NCBI RefSeq assembly: GCF_003121985.1
Contig: NZ_QEWP01000013.1
Coordinates: forward strand, 62,001-126,000
DNA: 64,000 nucleotides
Direction: 5' to 3'
Origin: Marinilabilia rubra
Lineage (GTDB): Bacteria > Bacteroidota > Bacteroidia > Bacteroidales > Marinilabiliaceae
A program made the translations under genes and the position numbers. Position 1 is the stretch's first letter, and every line of letters begins with the position of its first letter. This document shows, in pieces, positions 25,442 through 34,358 of this stretch. Below the pieces are notes generated by a model, which had not been told where the DNA came from, searched no databases, and saw only the letters and a list, made by a program, of their open reading frames with translations.

Positions 25442-26632
25442 TTATTTCTTATTCAGGAAATTCACAGCGAGCCAGGAAAGCATTCCGGTAGCGACTTCCA
25501 GGCCTTCTTCATTGATATTCAGTCCCGGTGTGTGTAATGCCCCGGTAGATTTTCCGGATTGCGCCACACCAAAACGGTAAAATACTGATGGGAACCGGTG
25601 TGTGTAATAGCCAAAATCCTCTGCTGTCATGCGAATATCCATCTCTTCAACTGAGTCTTTATCCAGGTAATCTTTTGCTAATCCCAGTGCGTCCTTGGTG
25701 TATTGTTCATGGTTATGTACCACCGGGTAACCATCCTTTATGTCTACAACACATTCTGCACCCATAGATTTTGCAATGCCGGAGGCCATTTCTCTGATCT
25801 TATCTTTGATTTTTGACCGCCACTCCTCATTCATGGTTCGCAGGGTCCCTGCAATTTCCACTTTTTCGGGGATTATATTAGTGGCGCCCAGTCCCTCAAT
25901 CCTTCCAAAAGAAAGTACTGTGGGAATATTGGCCGGAACCATCCTGGCAACAATCTGCTGCAAAGAGACAATGATGTTTGATGCTATCAATATGTTGTCG
26001 TTGAGGGTGTGTGGTAAAGCTGCATGCCCGCCTTTCCCTTTTACTGTCAGATAAACCTCATCGCCTGAGGCCATGTACATGCCGGGTTTAAAACCTACCT
26101 GTCCTGCCGGCATGTCGGGTAAAACATGTTGGCCGATTACGAGATCCGGCTTTGGGTCATCAAGTGCTCCTTCTTCCAAAAGGAGGCTGGCTCCTCCGGG
26201 GAATTTTTCTTCACCGGGTTGAAACAGCAACAGAACTGTCCCATTCCATTGCTCTTTTATCTGATTCAAGACTTGTCCAACACCCAAAAGAGCTGCAGTG
26301 TGAGCGTCATGTCCGCACGCATGCATCACTCCCTTGTTTTGAGAGGAGAATGAAAGGCCGGTATCTTCCTGAATAGGCAGAGCATCCATGTCAGCTCTCA
26401 ACGCCACGGTTCTGCCTTCTCCTTTTCCGCTGATGGTAGCTAAAATACCTGTTCCGGCTATGCCTTTTTTGTGCGGTATTCCCATTTCCGTCAATTGTGC
26501 AGAAACATAGGCTGAAGTTTCATTTTCCTCAAATGACAATTCCGGATTCTGATGAATATGCCGGCGATGGGCTATAATTTTTTCCAGATTCTCTTTGGTG
26601 AGCGTTTTTATCGATTGTTTTAAATCTTCCAT
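25442..26632 (-). CDS. M20 family metal-dependent amidohydrolase
   Basis: A 396-residue M20D peptidase of the hippurate hydrolase, N-acyl-L-amino-acid amidohydrolase and IAA-amino-acid hydrolase group. Metal-site motifs are GHDAHTAALLG, LLFQPGEE (catalytic Glu) and the late LHTPGLNINEEGLE. The dimerisation lid lies between about 185 and 300 (KGKGGHAALPH). There is no signal peptide, so it acts in the cytoplasm, freeing amino acids from N-acyl conjugates. The start was set at MEDLKQSIK (26632), since the in-frame extension upstream is unlike the family. A possible -7 box TACTTTTG lies on the minus strand at 26719-26712. Confidence 0.88.
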   Translation of the reverse strand: MEDLKQSIKTLTKENLEKIIAHRRHIHQNPELSFEENETSAYVSAQLTEMGIPHKKGIAGTGILATISGKGEGRTVALRADMDALPIQEDTGLSFSSQNKGVMHACGHDAHTAALLGVGQVLNQIKEQWNGTVLLLFQPGEEKFPGGASLLLEEGALDDPKPDLVIGQHVLPDMPAGQVGFKPGMYMASGDEVYLTVKGKGGHAALPHTLNDNILIASNIIVSLQQIVARMVPANIPTVLSFGRIEGLGATNIIPEKVEIAGTLRTMNEEWRSKIKDKIREMASGIAKSMGAECVVDIKDGYPVVHNHEQYTKDALGLAKDYLDKDSVEEMDIRMTAEDFGYYTHRFPSVFYRFGVAQSGKSTGALHTPGLNINEEGLEVATGMLSWLAVNFLNKK

Positions 26633-27019
26633 CTTGTTTGCATTTCTTTTTTGGGTTATTGGCAATGGACCTTGTCAGCTTCAGGTCTGTTACCAATACT
26701 TTGTTTAATGACAAAAGTAAATTGGCAAAAAATTGCTAAGCCCGGATAATTCAGCAATTAATTCTGTCTCTCCCAGATTGTTAAGTTTCAGTGAAAACTT
26801 TTTTAAAAGTTTAATTTCCCCGAAACAATTTAGGGGCAGGTTATTCAGGTCGGGGTAAAACTGAACTTCATTCATGTTTTCGATAGTTAATGATTTGTTT
26901 AGGCAAGAATAACCACAAAGGTAGTGGTTTCATACGATATGATAAAAAGCCTTATTCATGCCAAAAAAATGGATGGTTGATATCAGAATAACTTGTTTTA
27001 TTCATGAGTTTTCGTAACA

Positions 27020-27184
27020 ATACTCCGTTATCCCGATGGTTCGGGATTGTAAAAGGCTATAAAACAATTTTTTAGAATTATAAGCATTATTGTTTTAAAA
27101 CCCTGTTTATTAGTGTTATATGGTTCGTCTTAAATCTTACCTGACTGCCGTAAGGCAGGTATCTAAAAATCTAACGATCTATTG
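27020..27184 (+). repeat. repeat family 4, copy 1
   Basis: A 165-bp unit beginning AATACTCCGTTATCCCG and ending AAATCTAACGATCTATTG. It contains two short palindromes, ATCCCGATGGTTCGGGAT and ACCTGACTGCCGTAAGGCAG (plus GT). Copy 3 at 31507-31672 is closely similar, and copy 2 at 27386-27520 lacks both palindromes. Confidence 0.78.
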
Positions 27185-27385
27185 CGTAATGAAATGTTCA
27201 AATATCAAAAAATACAAGCAACTGCAATCAAATTTGGAACAGGAGAGAGTAACCTGTTTTCAAGTCTGATTTGATGAGGACACTGGTGTCTTGCAGATAG
27301 TTGGACATTGTAGTAGCTGATTTTTCAATAAATCAGGATAGAAACCTCTAATTGATGATTGCTTAAAATGCCAGAGTTTTATATC

Positions 27386-27520
27386 AATACTCCGTTAAAC
27401 GTTTTTAAAAGGCTATAAATCAACTTTTTGGAATTATACGCATGATTGCTCTAAGGCCCTGTTTATTAACACTATATGATTCATCTTAAATCTAATATCT
27501 AAAAATCTAACGATCTATTG
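27386..27520 (+). repeat. repeat family 4, copy 2 (without the palindromes)
   Basis: This 135-bp copy shares AATACTCCGTTA, AAAAGGCTATAAA, CTGTTTATTA and ATCTAAAAATCTAACGATCT with copies 1 and 3. It lacks the two embedded palindromes, which suggests they are separate insertions into, or losses from, the unit. Confidence 0.72.
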
Positions 27521-27840
27521 TTATATACTCTGAGAAAAAAGAAGATAATTGTTAATAATTGAAAATCATCTGTGTTAGACTCTGGCTTGGCATGATTTTG
27601 GAGATGTTCAGGAATTAAAATTATTATTAGCTTTGTGGTATTGCAATCATCAGAAAACCCTAAAACTGTAATATTCAATTTTTGGTTTTATTTCAGGTAG
27701 CTTGATTTTAAGTTGTTTTATGGCTGCAATAAAAACTTAGTCGAAACTATTTAATGAAAGGAAACACATAAAAATGCCCAGAATTAGAGGGATTTGTTGC
27801 ATGTTTAATCCTTTTAAGTACAATAATTAAAATAAACACA

Positions 27841-28923
27841 ATGAATAAGTTATTTCTTGTTTTAATTTTTACATTTTTGGGAGCTTCTGCCTTCAGTCAA
27901 AAGGATAGGGCCCAGGCCGAATTTAAAGAGGAAGTTTATAATTTTGGGGAAATTAAAGAAGATGGGGGTAAGGTTACCCACTCATTTAGTTTTACCAATT
28001 CAGGAGGTCAGCCTTTAATTGTACACAATGTTCGTGCTTCCTGTGGTTGTACCAGTCCGGATTGGACAAGGCAACCGGTTCAGCCGGGCAAAGAAGGCTT
28101 TGTTAAAGCTACTTTTGATCCCCGAAACAGGCCGGGGAATTTTAATAAATCAGTTATTGTAACCACAAATGGAGAGAAACCTACCATTGTACTCCGGATA
28201 ACCGGAAAAGTATTGCCAAAAGAAAAAACAATTGAGGATATTTACCCCAGGAAGATGGGAAACATCCGTTTAAAGTCCTCACATCTCTCTTTTACCCGTA
28301 TAGCTCCCAAAGAAGTGAAAACTGAAGAATTAGATTTGGTTAACAGCTCTGACGAAAAAGTGCGTGTCGACTTTGAGGGGATTCCTGAACATTTGTCAAT
28401 TAAAATGGTTCCTGAAACTCTAAACCCGGGACAGGAAGGTAAAATTGTTGCTACTTACGATGCTTCCATAAAAAATGACTGGGGTTTTGTTGTGGATCAG
28501 GTTTATCTTAAAATGAATGGCCAAAGCAATCGCCGAAACCGTCTAAGCGTTAGTGCTACCATTGAGGAAGATTTTTCTAAATGGACAGACGAGGAGATGG
28601 CTAAAGCTCCTGTTATTGAGATTGACGATCGTGTCTTTGATTTTGGTGAGATTGAACAGGGTAAGAAAGTCTCCCATGCTTTTATGATTAAAAACAACGG
28701 GAACTCTAAACTTATTCTCAGAAAAATAAGGGCTTCATGCGGATGTACCGCTATTCAGCCTGAGAAAAAAGTAATAGAACCGGGTGAAAGCACCAAGCTT
28801 GTTGCTCAGTTTAATTCAAGGGGCATGAGTGGACGCCAGAATAAATCGGTTACTATTTACTCCAACGATCCGAAAAAAAGCACCTTGTTGTTGAGATTAA
28901 CCGGATCTGTTGTAAAGGAGTAA
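27841..28923 (+). CDS. exported protein with two DUF1573 domains
   Basis: A 360-residue protein with a signal peptide ending near ASAFSQ. Two DUF1573 domains (an immunoglobulin-like ASH/MSP relative) occupy about 28-125 and 255-358. Each contains the matching segments FGEI, HSFSFTN or HAFMIKN, and RASCGCT. A diverged middle domain (about 140-245) without the Cys-Gly-Cys loop lies between them. The family is abundant in Bacteroidota and its role is unknown; periplasmic or surface binding is likely (inference). It is preceded by 300 bases of AT-rich DNA with one -7-like box and is followed by a MITE-like element, so it stands as a single gene. Confidence 0.85.
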   Translation: MNKLFLVLIFTFLGASAFSQKDRAQAEFKEEVYNFGEIKEDGGKVTHSFSFTNSGGQPLIVHNVRASCGCTSPDWTRQPVQPGKEGFVKATFDPRNRPGNFNKSVIVTTNGEKPTIVLRITGKVLPKEKTIEDIYPRKMGNIRLKSSHLSFTRIAPKEVKTEELDLVNSSDEKVRVDFEGIPEHLSIKMVPETLNPGQEGKIVATYDASIKNDWGFVVDQVYLKMNGQSNRRNRLSVSATIEEDFSKWTDEEMAKAPVIEIDDRVFDFGEIEQGKKVSHAFMIKNNGNSKLILRKIRASCGCTAIQPEKKVIEPGESTKLVAQFNSRGMSGRQNKSVTIYSNDPKKSTLLLRLTGSVVKE

Positions 28924-28989
28924 AAAGAAAAATATGACTGGACGTTGCCCGAACAGATTTTTATATTTGTGGTTCCTGCAATGTCAATT

Positions 28990-29192
28990 AAATAGAAGTG
29001 TCTGTGCATAAAGTACCATTTGCGTCGTTACGCTTGCCGCCAAAATACTCATCCCAAAGCATCGGGACTTCGTTTTTGGCGACTTCGCTAGCCCCCGAAG
29101 AAAAATCTGGGCAGGCTTTGCAACTGTGACTTTCTGATCAGACACGAGATAACAAATACACTATCCCGACTTTATAGACGGGCACTAAATAG
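28990..29192 (+). repeat. MITE-like element family 2, copy 1
   Basis: The element spans about 28996-29186. Its left end AGTGTCTGTGCATAAAGT and the reverse complement of its right end, AGTGCCCGTCTATAAAGT, form an imperfect terminal inverted repeat. AAATAG occurs on both sides (28990-28995, 29187-29192), a possible target duplication. Compared with copy 2 (36743-36856) it carries about 85 extra bases between TTTGCGTCGTT and GCTTTGCAACTG. It ends only nine bases before meaB. Confidence 0.72.
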
Positions 29193-29200
29193 TTTGAAAA

Positions 29201-30316
29201 ATGGATGTCTGGGACGGACAAAAACATATAGAAAACGATCCTGCCTATAAAGGGCTCAATGTCAATAAAGGAGTGGAGAGTTTGCCTTCAGTTAATCCTG
29301 ATGCTGCAAAGCGGTTCTTGGGGCGTAAGCGCTCCAAACTGAAGGTAGAGGACTATGTTAAAGGCATTTTGGATGGTGATGTGACCATCCTGAGCCGGGC
29401 TGTCACAATGATCGAAAGCAATAAACCTGAACATCAGGCGGTGGCCCAGCAAATAATTGAGAAATGTGTGCCTTATGCAGGGAAATCTGTAAGACTTGGA
29501 ATCACCGGAGTTCCCGGAGCGGGAAAAAGTACTTTTATTGAAGCCCTGGGAATGCATATTCTTAATGATGGTGGAAAACTAGCAGTTCTGGCCATCGATC
29601 CCAGTAGTGAAAGGTCAAAGGGAAGTATCCTCGGGGATAAAACCCGCATGGAAAAATTGTCAGCCGAAAAAAATGCTTACATTCGTCCTTCCCCTTCTGC
29701 CGGTTCGCTTGGAGGAGTTGCCCGGAAGACAAGGGAGACGATCATATTGTGTGAGGCTGCCGGCTTTGATACCATTTTTATTGAAACGGTTGGTGTGGGA
29801 CAATCTGAAACTGCAGTTCATTCCATGGTTGATTTCTTTCTTCTGCTTATGCTGGCAGGAGCAGGTGATGAACTCCAGGGCATTAAAAGAGGTATTATGG
29901 AGATGGCCGATGCAATTGCAATCAACAAAGCTGATGGGCAAAATGTCCAGAAAGCTCAGATGGCCAGAACCGAGTATCGAAATGCATTGCATCTGTTTCC
30001 ACCAACTCAATCGGGATGGATTCCACGGGTTGAAACATGTTCTGCCCTTTTGGATGAAGGAGTGGATGATGTTTGGCATATGATTTTGGAGTATGTCAAT
30101 AATACCAGGGAAAATGGCTTTTTCAAAGCTAACCGGAGAGAACAATCAAAATACTGGATGTTTGAAACAATCAACGAACAGTTGAAAAACAGTTTTTATC
30201 AACATTCAGAAATAAAGAATGAATTAGGCATTTATGAGCAAAAGGTTCTTAATGATGAAACCAGCTCATTCATTGCTGCACGGGAATTACTTGATAAATA
30301 CTTTGATAAACTATAA
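29201..30316 (+). CDS. meaB: methylmalonyl-CoA mutase-associated GTPase MeaB
   Basis: A 371-residue G3E-family GTPase that loads and protects adenosylcobalamin in methylmalonyl-CoA mutase, which interconverts succinyl-CoA and methylmalonyl-CoA on the propionate route. Walker A GITGVPGAGKST is near 97-108; VLAIDPSS, FIETVGVGQSE and AINKADG follow as the other nucleotide-binding motifs. Length matches MeaB rather than the shorter HypB. The mutase genes are not in this window. The start codon lies immediately after a MITE-like element, which may have displaced the native promoter. The TlpA-type gene begins 13 bases downstream. Confidence 0.92.
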   Translation: MDVWDGQKHIENDPAYKGLNVNKGVESLPSVNPDAAKRFLGRKRSKLKVEDYVKGILDGDVTILSRAVTMIESNKPEHQAVAQQIIEKCVPYAGKSVRLGITGVPGAGKSTFIEALGMHILNDGGKLAVLAIDPSSERSKGSILGDKTRMEKLSAEKNAYIRPSPSAGSLGGVARKTRETIILCEAAGFDTIFIETVGVGQSETAVHSMVDFFLLLMLAGAGDELQGIKRGIMEMADAIAINKADGQNVQKAQMARTEYRNALHLFPPTQSGWIPRVETCSALLDEGVDDVWHMILEYVNNTRENGFFKANRREQSKYWMFETINEQLKNSFYQHSEIKNELGIYEQKVLNDETSSFIAARELLDKYFDKL

Positions 30317-30329
30317 TGATTATTTTTTT

Positions 30330-31430
30330 ATGAGAAAATTTGCTTTTTTGTTTTTGATTTGCGTTGCAATGCTGACATCTTGCGGGAAAAACAACCAGTA
30401 CAAGGTGTCTGGTAATTTAGACGGCGTAAGTGAAGGGGAAGCTGTTTTACAGAAGATTGAAACTGCCGGTCCGGTAGCTGTCGATACTGCTGAAATAGTG
30501 GATGGATCCTTTAATTTTTCAGGAACTGTGGAACATCCCGAACTTTACCTGATTTATGTGAATGACAACAAAATGCCTATAGCCTTTTTCCTTGAGCAGG
30601 GCGAAATAAGCATTAGTGCTAATGTTGAGAATATGCAGGAAGCCGAAGTACAGGGCGCTGCTCTCAATGCCAAATTTAATGAATTTAACGACTCTATTCC
30701 TTCTAATGACAGAGCCCAGAATCTTCAGCAGGAGTTTATGGCTGCCCGTCAAAGCGGGGATCAGGAGAAGATGCAGCAATTAGCGGCTGAATACCAGGGT
30801 ATCATGCAGAAGCAACAGGATTACTATCGTGATTTTGTTTTTGATAATACCGATAATGCTGTGGGTGCTTTTCTTGCTATGAATATGGCCAATTCACTTG
30901 AAGTTGCTAAATTGGAAGAACTTGTGGCTTCATTTGAGGAGAGCATTCCGGGACACCCTTATCTTCAGCAAATTAAAGATATGTTGGAGCCTAAGCAAAA
31001 GCAGGAAGCTGCTGAAACTGCTATTCAGGTTGGAAAAGAGGCTCCCGGCTTTACCCTTACCGATATGGATGGCAATGAGATAAGCCTTGGAGACTTCGAA
31101 GGAAAATATGTGTTATTGGACTTCTGGGCTTCATGGTGTAAGCCATGTCGCAATGAGAATCCTAATATGGTTAAGGCCTATAAGCAGTTTGGTGGTGAAA
31201 ACTTCGAAATAGTAGGTGTGTCACTTGACAAAACAAGTGAGCCTTGGTTGAAAGCTGTTGAAGAAGACAATATTACCTGGACTCAGGTTCATGATCCAGA
31301 CGGAGATGTTGCCAATACGTATGGCGTTCAGTCTATCCCGTTTACGTTGCTTCTGGATAAAGAGGGTGTTATTGTGGAAATGAACCTTAGAGGAGAAGCA
31401 TTACAGACAAAACTGGAAGAAGTCTTGTAG
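30330..31430 (+). CDS. TlpA-type thioredoxin lipoprotein with DUF4369 domain
   Basis: A 366-residue lipoprotein (lipobox LTSC, MRKFAFLFLICVAMLTSCG; start at 30330 chosen because the in-frame extension upstream overlaps meaB and lacks a signal). Residues about 25-130 form a DUF4369 domain, about 135-220 a helical region, and about 230-366 a thioredoxin fold with the redox pair WCKPC and the cis-Pro segment QSIPFTLLLD. It probably reduces or isomerises periplasmic disulfides, or serves cytochrome maturation. It lies 13 bases after meaB and ends in a strong terminator, so meaB and this gene form one transcript, although the functional link is unclear. Confidence 0.9.
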   Translation: MRKFAFLFLICVAMLTSCGKNNQYKVSGNLDGVSEGEAVLQKIETAGPVAVDTAEIVDGSFNFSGTVEHPELYLIYVNDNKMPIAFFLEQGEISISANVENMQEAEVQGAALNAKFNEFNDSIPSNDRAQNLQQEFMAARQSGDQEKMQQLAAEYQGIMQKQQDYYRDFVFDNTDNAVGAFLAMNMANSLEVAKLEELVASFEESIPGHPYLQQIKDMLEPKQKQEAAETAIQVGKEAPGFTLTDMDGNEISLGDFEGKYVLLDFWASWCKPCRNENPNMVKAYKQFGGENFEIVGVSLDKTSEPWLKAVEEDNITWTQVHDPDGDVANTYGVQSIPFTLLLDKEGVIVEMNLRGEALQTKLEEVL

Positions 31431-31454
31431 CTTACTCTTTTGTTATAATATTGA

Positions 31455-31488
31455 AGCCGGATCGTTATTGCAGCGATCCGGCTTTTTT
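31455..31488 (+). terminator. rho-independent terminator after the TlpA-type gene
   Basis: AAGCCGGATCG pairs with CGATCCGGCTT around TTATTGCAG and is followed by TTTTT. It lies 25 bases after the stop codon. Confidence 0.9.
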
Positions 31489-31506
31489 TGATCGGATATG
31501 TAAGAT

Positions 31507-31672
31507 AATACTCCGTTATCCCGATGGTTCGGGATTATAAAAGGCTATAAATCAACTTTTGTAGAATTACATATATAATTAATTAAAGTGTTGGTTATTA
31601 GTGTTATATGGTTTGTCTTAAATCTTACCTGACTGCCGTCAGGCAGGTCTCTAAAAATCTAACGATCTATTG
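31507..31672 (+). repeat. repeat family 4, copy 3
   Basis: A 166-bp unit closely matching copy 1 at 27020-27184, including both embedded palindromes (ATCCCGATGGTTCGGGAT and ACCTGACTGCCGTCAGGCAG). It starts just after the terminator of the TlpA-type gene. With 31673-31920, which shows no ORF and no strong promoter motif, it fills the 490-base gap before lpd. Confidence 0.78.
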
Positions 31673-31920
31673 TAAGAGGTATTGAGATTGTTTTTGCTTG
31701 ACTTCAGGATTAATCAAATATTTAGTAATATTGAAAAAGAAAGGATGTTTTGAATCCGGGTCTTTCTGCCTGTTTTTGTGCCTAACATCGGTTGATCCAA
31801 TAGGTTGTTTGCTATTTTTAAGGGGCTTTCAACAAAGATTCCAATCAGTTGTTTAACCTACGACCCAATTAAGCAGAAATAATTACAATTTCAAATATTT
31901 ATATCAAAGTAAATAGAATT

Positions 31921-33312
31921 ATGAATTACGATCTCATTGTTATAGGAAGTGGTCCGGGTGGTTATGTAGCTGCCATAAGGGCTTCGCAACTGGGAATGAA
32001 AGTAGGTATTGTTGAAAAAGCCGAGATAGGTGGAGTTTGCCTCAACTGGGGGTGTATTCCTACCAAGTCTTTGTTAAAGAGTGCTCAGGTTTTTGAATAT
32101 CTTAACCATGCTCAGGATTATGGTATTAGTATAGATGGCAAAGCAACTGCTGATTTTTCAGCCATGATAAAGCGAAGTCGCGATGTTGCAGCAGGCATGA
32201 GTAAAGGCGTTCAGTTCCTGTTCAAAAAGAATAAAATTGAAGTTATTGAAGGCACCGGAAAGCTGACAAAAGATAAAAAGGTAGAAGTAACGAAGAGTGG
32301 CGGAAAGAAGGAAACGGTGGAAGCCAAAAATGTTATTCTGGCAACCGGGGCCCGTAGCCGTCAACTTCCCAATTTGCCACAGGATGGCAAAAAAATCATT
32401 GGTTACCGTAAAGCTCTGAGTTTGGACAAACAACCTGAAACAATGGTGGTTGTTGGATCAGGAGCCATTGGCAGTGAGTTTGCTTATTTCTATAATTCTA
32501 TCGGAACCAAGGTGACTTTGGTTGAATACCTTGACAATGTGGTGCCTCTGGAAGACGAAGAAGTATCCAAGCAACTTGGGCGTTCATTTAAAAAGTCTGG
32601 CATTAAGGTTATGACCGGCTCCGAGGTGACCAGTGTAGATACAACTGGCGATAAAGTGAAAGTGGTGGTTAAAACCAAAAAAGGAGAAGAAACCATTGAA
32701 GCAGATATTGTTCTTTCAGCTGTTGGTATTGCTCCTAATATTGAAGATATTGGACTGGAAGAAGCCGGAGTTGAAGTAGAGAAAGGCCGTGTAAAAGTTG
32801 ATGAGTATTATCAGACAACAGCTAAAAATGTTTACGCCATTGGAGATATTGTACCCGGACAAGCTCTTGCGCATGTTGCCTCTGCCGAAGGAATTTTATG
32901 TGTTGAAAAAATTGCCGGCATGGAGGTGGAACCATTGAATTATAGCAATATTCCGGCCTGTACATATACCACTCCTGAAGTGGCCTCTGTGGGTATGTCT
33001 GAAAAGGCTGCCAAGGAAGCCGGATATGAGTTGAAGGTAGGAAAATTCCCCTTCTCAGCCAGTGGAAAAGCCAGTGCTGCCGGTCAAAAAGAAGGTTTTG
33101 TGAAGCTGATTTTTGATGATAAATATGGTGAGGTGCTTGGAGCTCATATGATTGGTGCCAATGTGACTGAGATAATTGCCGAGATTGTGGCTGCCCGTAA
33201 GCTCGAAACCACAGGTCATGAAATTATAAAAACTGTTCATCCACATCCTACCATGTCAGAAGCTGTGATGGAAGCTGCCGCTGCAGCTTACGATGAGGTG
33301 ATTCATATATAA
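31921..33312 (+). CDS. lpdA: dihydrolipoyl dehydrogenase
   Basis: A 463-residue flavoprotein disulfide reductase, the E3 subunit of 2-oxo-acid dehydrogenase complexes (or of the glycine cleavage system). The FAD site GSGPGGYVAAIRA is near 9-21. The redox pair is Cys40/Cys45 in GGVCLNWGCIPTKSLL. The NAD site VVGSGAIGSEFAYF is near 178, the second FAD motif is YAIGDIV, and the catalytic His is in HPHPTMSE. No E1 or E2 gene is adjacent, so the partner complex is unknown. It is preceded by repeat DNA and followed by a likely terminator at 33535. Confidence 0.95.
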   Translation: MNYDLIVIGSGPGGYVAAIRASQLGMKVGIVEKAEIGGVCLNWGCIPTKSLLKSAQVFEYLNHAQDYGISIDGKATADFSAMIKRSRDVAAGMSKGVQFLFKKNKIEVIEGTGKLTKDKKVEVTKSGGKKETVEAKNVILATGARSRQLPNLPQDGKKIIGYRKALSLDKQPETMVVVGSGAIGSEFAYFYNSIGTKVTLVEYLDNVVPLEDEEVSKQLGRSFKKSGIKVMTGSEVTSVDTTGDKVKVVVKTKKGEETIEADIVLSAVGIAPNIEDIGLEEAGVEVEKGRVKVDEYYQTTAKNVYAIGDIVPGQALAHVASAEGILCVEKIAGMEVEPLNYSNIPACTYTTPEVASVGMSEKAAKEAGYELKVGKFPFSASGKASAAGQKEGFVKLIFDDKYGEVLGAHMIGANVTEIIAEIVAARKLETTGHEIIKTVHPHPTMSEAVMEAAAAAYDEVIHI

Positions 33313-33442
33313 TTCCAGCAAGAAAACTCATGTTTTTCATCTGTTTTTGCAAGAGGGCGTCAAGTGCAAGGCTTGCGATGTCTGAAAAGCAGGAGTCCCG
33401 AATGCTTCGGGATGACTGTATTGAAGACAAACATTGAGTTTA

Positions 33443-33459
33443 CCCCGACCCTTCGGGGA
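33443..33459. repeat. short CCCCGACCCTTCGGGG hairpin
   Basis: CCCCGA and TCGGGG form a small hairpin, and 33390-33412 holds a similar GTCCCGAATGCTTCGGGAT palindrome. These C/G-rich palindromes in AT-rich DNA resemble those embedded in repeat family 4. Confidence 0.4.
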
Positions 33460-33534
33460 AGCAATTGTCGTTTTTTTGCAAACGCTATATAATACTTTAG
33501 CAATAATTATTAGTATTAGATTGTTTTGAATAAG

Positions 33535-33576
33535 AAAAGGCAGAGAGTTTTTTACTACAACTTTCTGCCTTTTTTG
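33535..33576. terminator. bidirectional terminator between lpd and the TM2 gene
   Basis: AAAAGGCAGAGAG pairs with CTTTCTGCCTTTTTT around TTTTTTACTACAA. A-rich and T-rich tracts on opposite sides allow termination for lpd on the plus strand and for the TM2 gene on the minus strand. Confidence 0.75.
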
Positions 33577-33606
33577 AGTTAATAAGGAATATCCTGATGA
33601 TTCAGA

Positions 33607-33954
33607 TTAAACTCTCATCATAATCATTAAATCTCCCGCAATCCGTTGATTGTATTCAAGGGTCAAGGTTTTATGATTGACCAAATCCACAATTGTCCCA
33701 ATAAAACAAAGACCGGCTGTAAGGAGATACAAAATTCCCATGCCTATCTGATTAAGTAGAAAACGGTGCACTCCGGATATTCCTAAAAAGCCAATCAAAG
33801 CTGTCAAAAGTGTTAACTGGGGGTCACGTCTTCTTGTTCTGTAAATAGCTAAGAATTCCCTTACCTGCTGATCGCTCTTTTCTTTAAGTAAATTGTCCAG
33901 ATAGTAGGCTTCTTCCATTTCTACTTCCGGCATCATTTTATAAATGCGTTCCAT
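33607..33954 (-). CDS. TM2-domain membrane protein
   Basis: A 115-residue protein. An N-terminal soluble part (MERIYKMMPEVEMEEAYYLDNLLKEK) precedes a TM2 domain of two membrane helices, about 50-100, with the linking motif GISGVHRFLLNQIGMGILYL and a polar DLVNHKTL end. TM2 proteins are small inner-membrane proteins of unknown role. Its start overlaps the end of the DUF2752 gene by 22 bases, so the two are translated together. Confidence 0.85.
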   Translation of the reverse strand: MERIYKMMPEVEMEEAYYLDNLLKEKSDQQVREFLAIYRTRRRDPQLTLLTALIGFLGISGVHRFLLNQIGMGILYLLTAGLCFIGTIVDLVNHKTLTLEYNQRIAGDLMIMMRV

Positions 33955-34262
33955 TTGTGTTTTAGGTTAAATTTATGTTCAATATGAATGTCTGATTTTA
34001 ACAACGTAAAGCTCCTTGCTAATAAAATAAAAACGGCGGGTATTCCCAAAGGGTGGCAACTCAGAGAAGTCGCAAATTGGCCCCTGAAAAGCCATGAAAT
34101 GGAATGCCCAAGGCCGCATCCGGGACAAAAGTCCCATCCCATATTTTGTATAGGACAAAGTGACCAATGGCCGGCTCCTCCGGGATTGGTAAAGGCTAAC
34201 AGCAAGATGGCTACAATCCAGAAAAAGGCTTCCAGGTGTTTTCTTTGAAAATTGTATTTCAT
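33933..34262 (-). CDS. DUF2752 membrane protein
   Basis: A 109-residue membrane protein matching DUF2752: the CPGCGLGHSISWLFRG segment follows a first helix (FFWIVAILLLAFTNP), with a second helix near 75-95. Cysteines in CPIQN and CPGCG are typical of the family. The function is unknown. It overlaps the TM2 gene by 22 bases; this DUF2752-TM2 pairing is a recurring arrangement in Bacteroidota (from memory), suggesting joint membrane work. Confidence 0.85.
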   Translation of the reverse strand: MKYNFQRKHLEAFFWIVAILLLAFTNPGGAGHWSLCPIQNMGWDFCPGCGLGHSISWLFRGQFATSLSCHPLGIPAVFILLARSFTLLKSDIHIEHKFNLKHKWNAFIK

Positions 34263-34358
34263 GGCTATCCCCGAAAGGTCATTGTTTTCTATATTCGTGA
34301 AATTACGATATATTTAGCAATGAAGAAATAATTCATTAAATAAATTTTTGTTGCCTAC

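Larger units (their letters stand above)
26633..27840. other. 1.2-kb gene-free interval
   Basis: No ORF with convincing codon use is present on either strand. The interval contains a possible M20 promoter near 26712, a small hairpin AACCACAAAGGTAGTGGTT (26911-26929), two copies of repeat family 4 (27020-27184, 27386-27520) and an isolated TAGCTTTG box at 27628-27635 that may serve the DUF1573 gene. Base composition is AT-rich. Confidence 0.6.

Noticed and set aside
27020-27520. Repeat family 4 considered as a non-coding RNA or riboswitch
   Set aside because: Copy 2 lacks both hairpins, and the copies precede unrelated genes, so a conserved structured RNA is not supported.
27628-27635. TAGCTTTG as the DUF1573 gene promoter
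   Set aside because: It fits the -7 consensus, but the only upstream TTTG is 27 bases away and the leader would be about 200 bases, so it was not listed as a promoter.
29201-30316. MeaB considered as a mobile-element or phage GTPase because of the adjacent repeat
   Set aside because: All MeaB motifs and the length match the cobalamin chaperone; the repeat is a separate neighbour.
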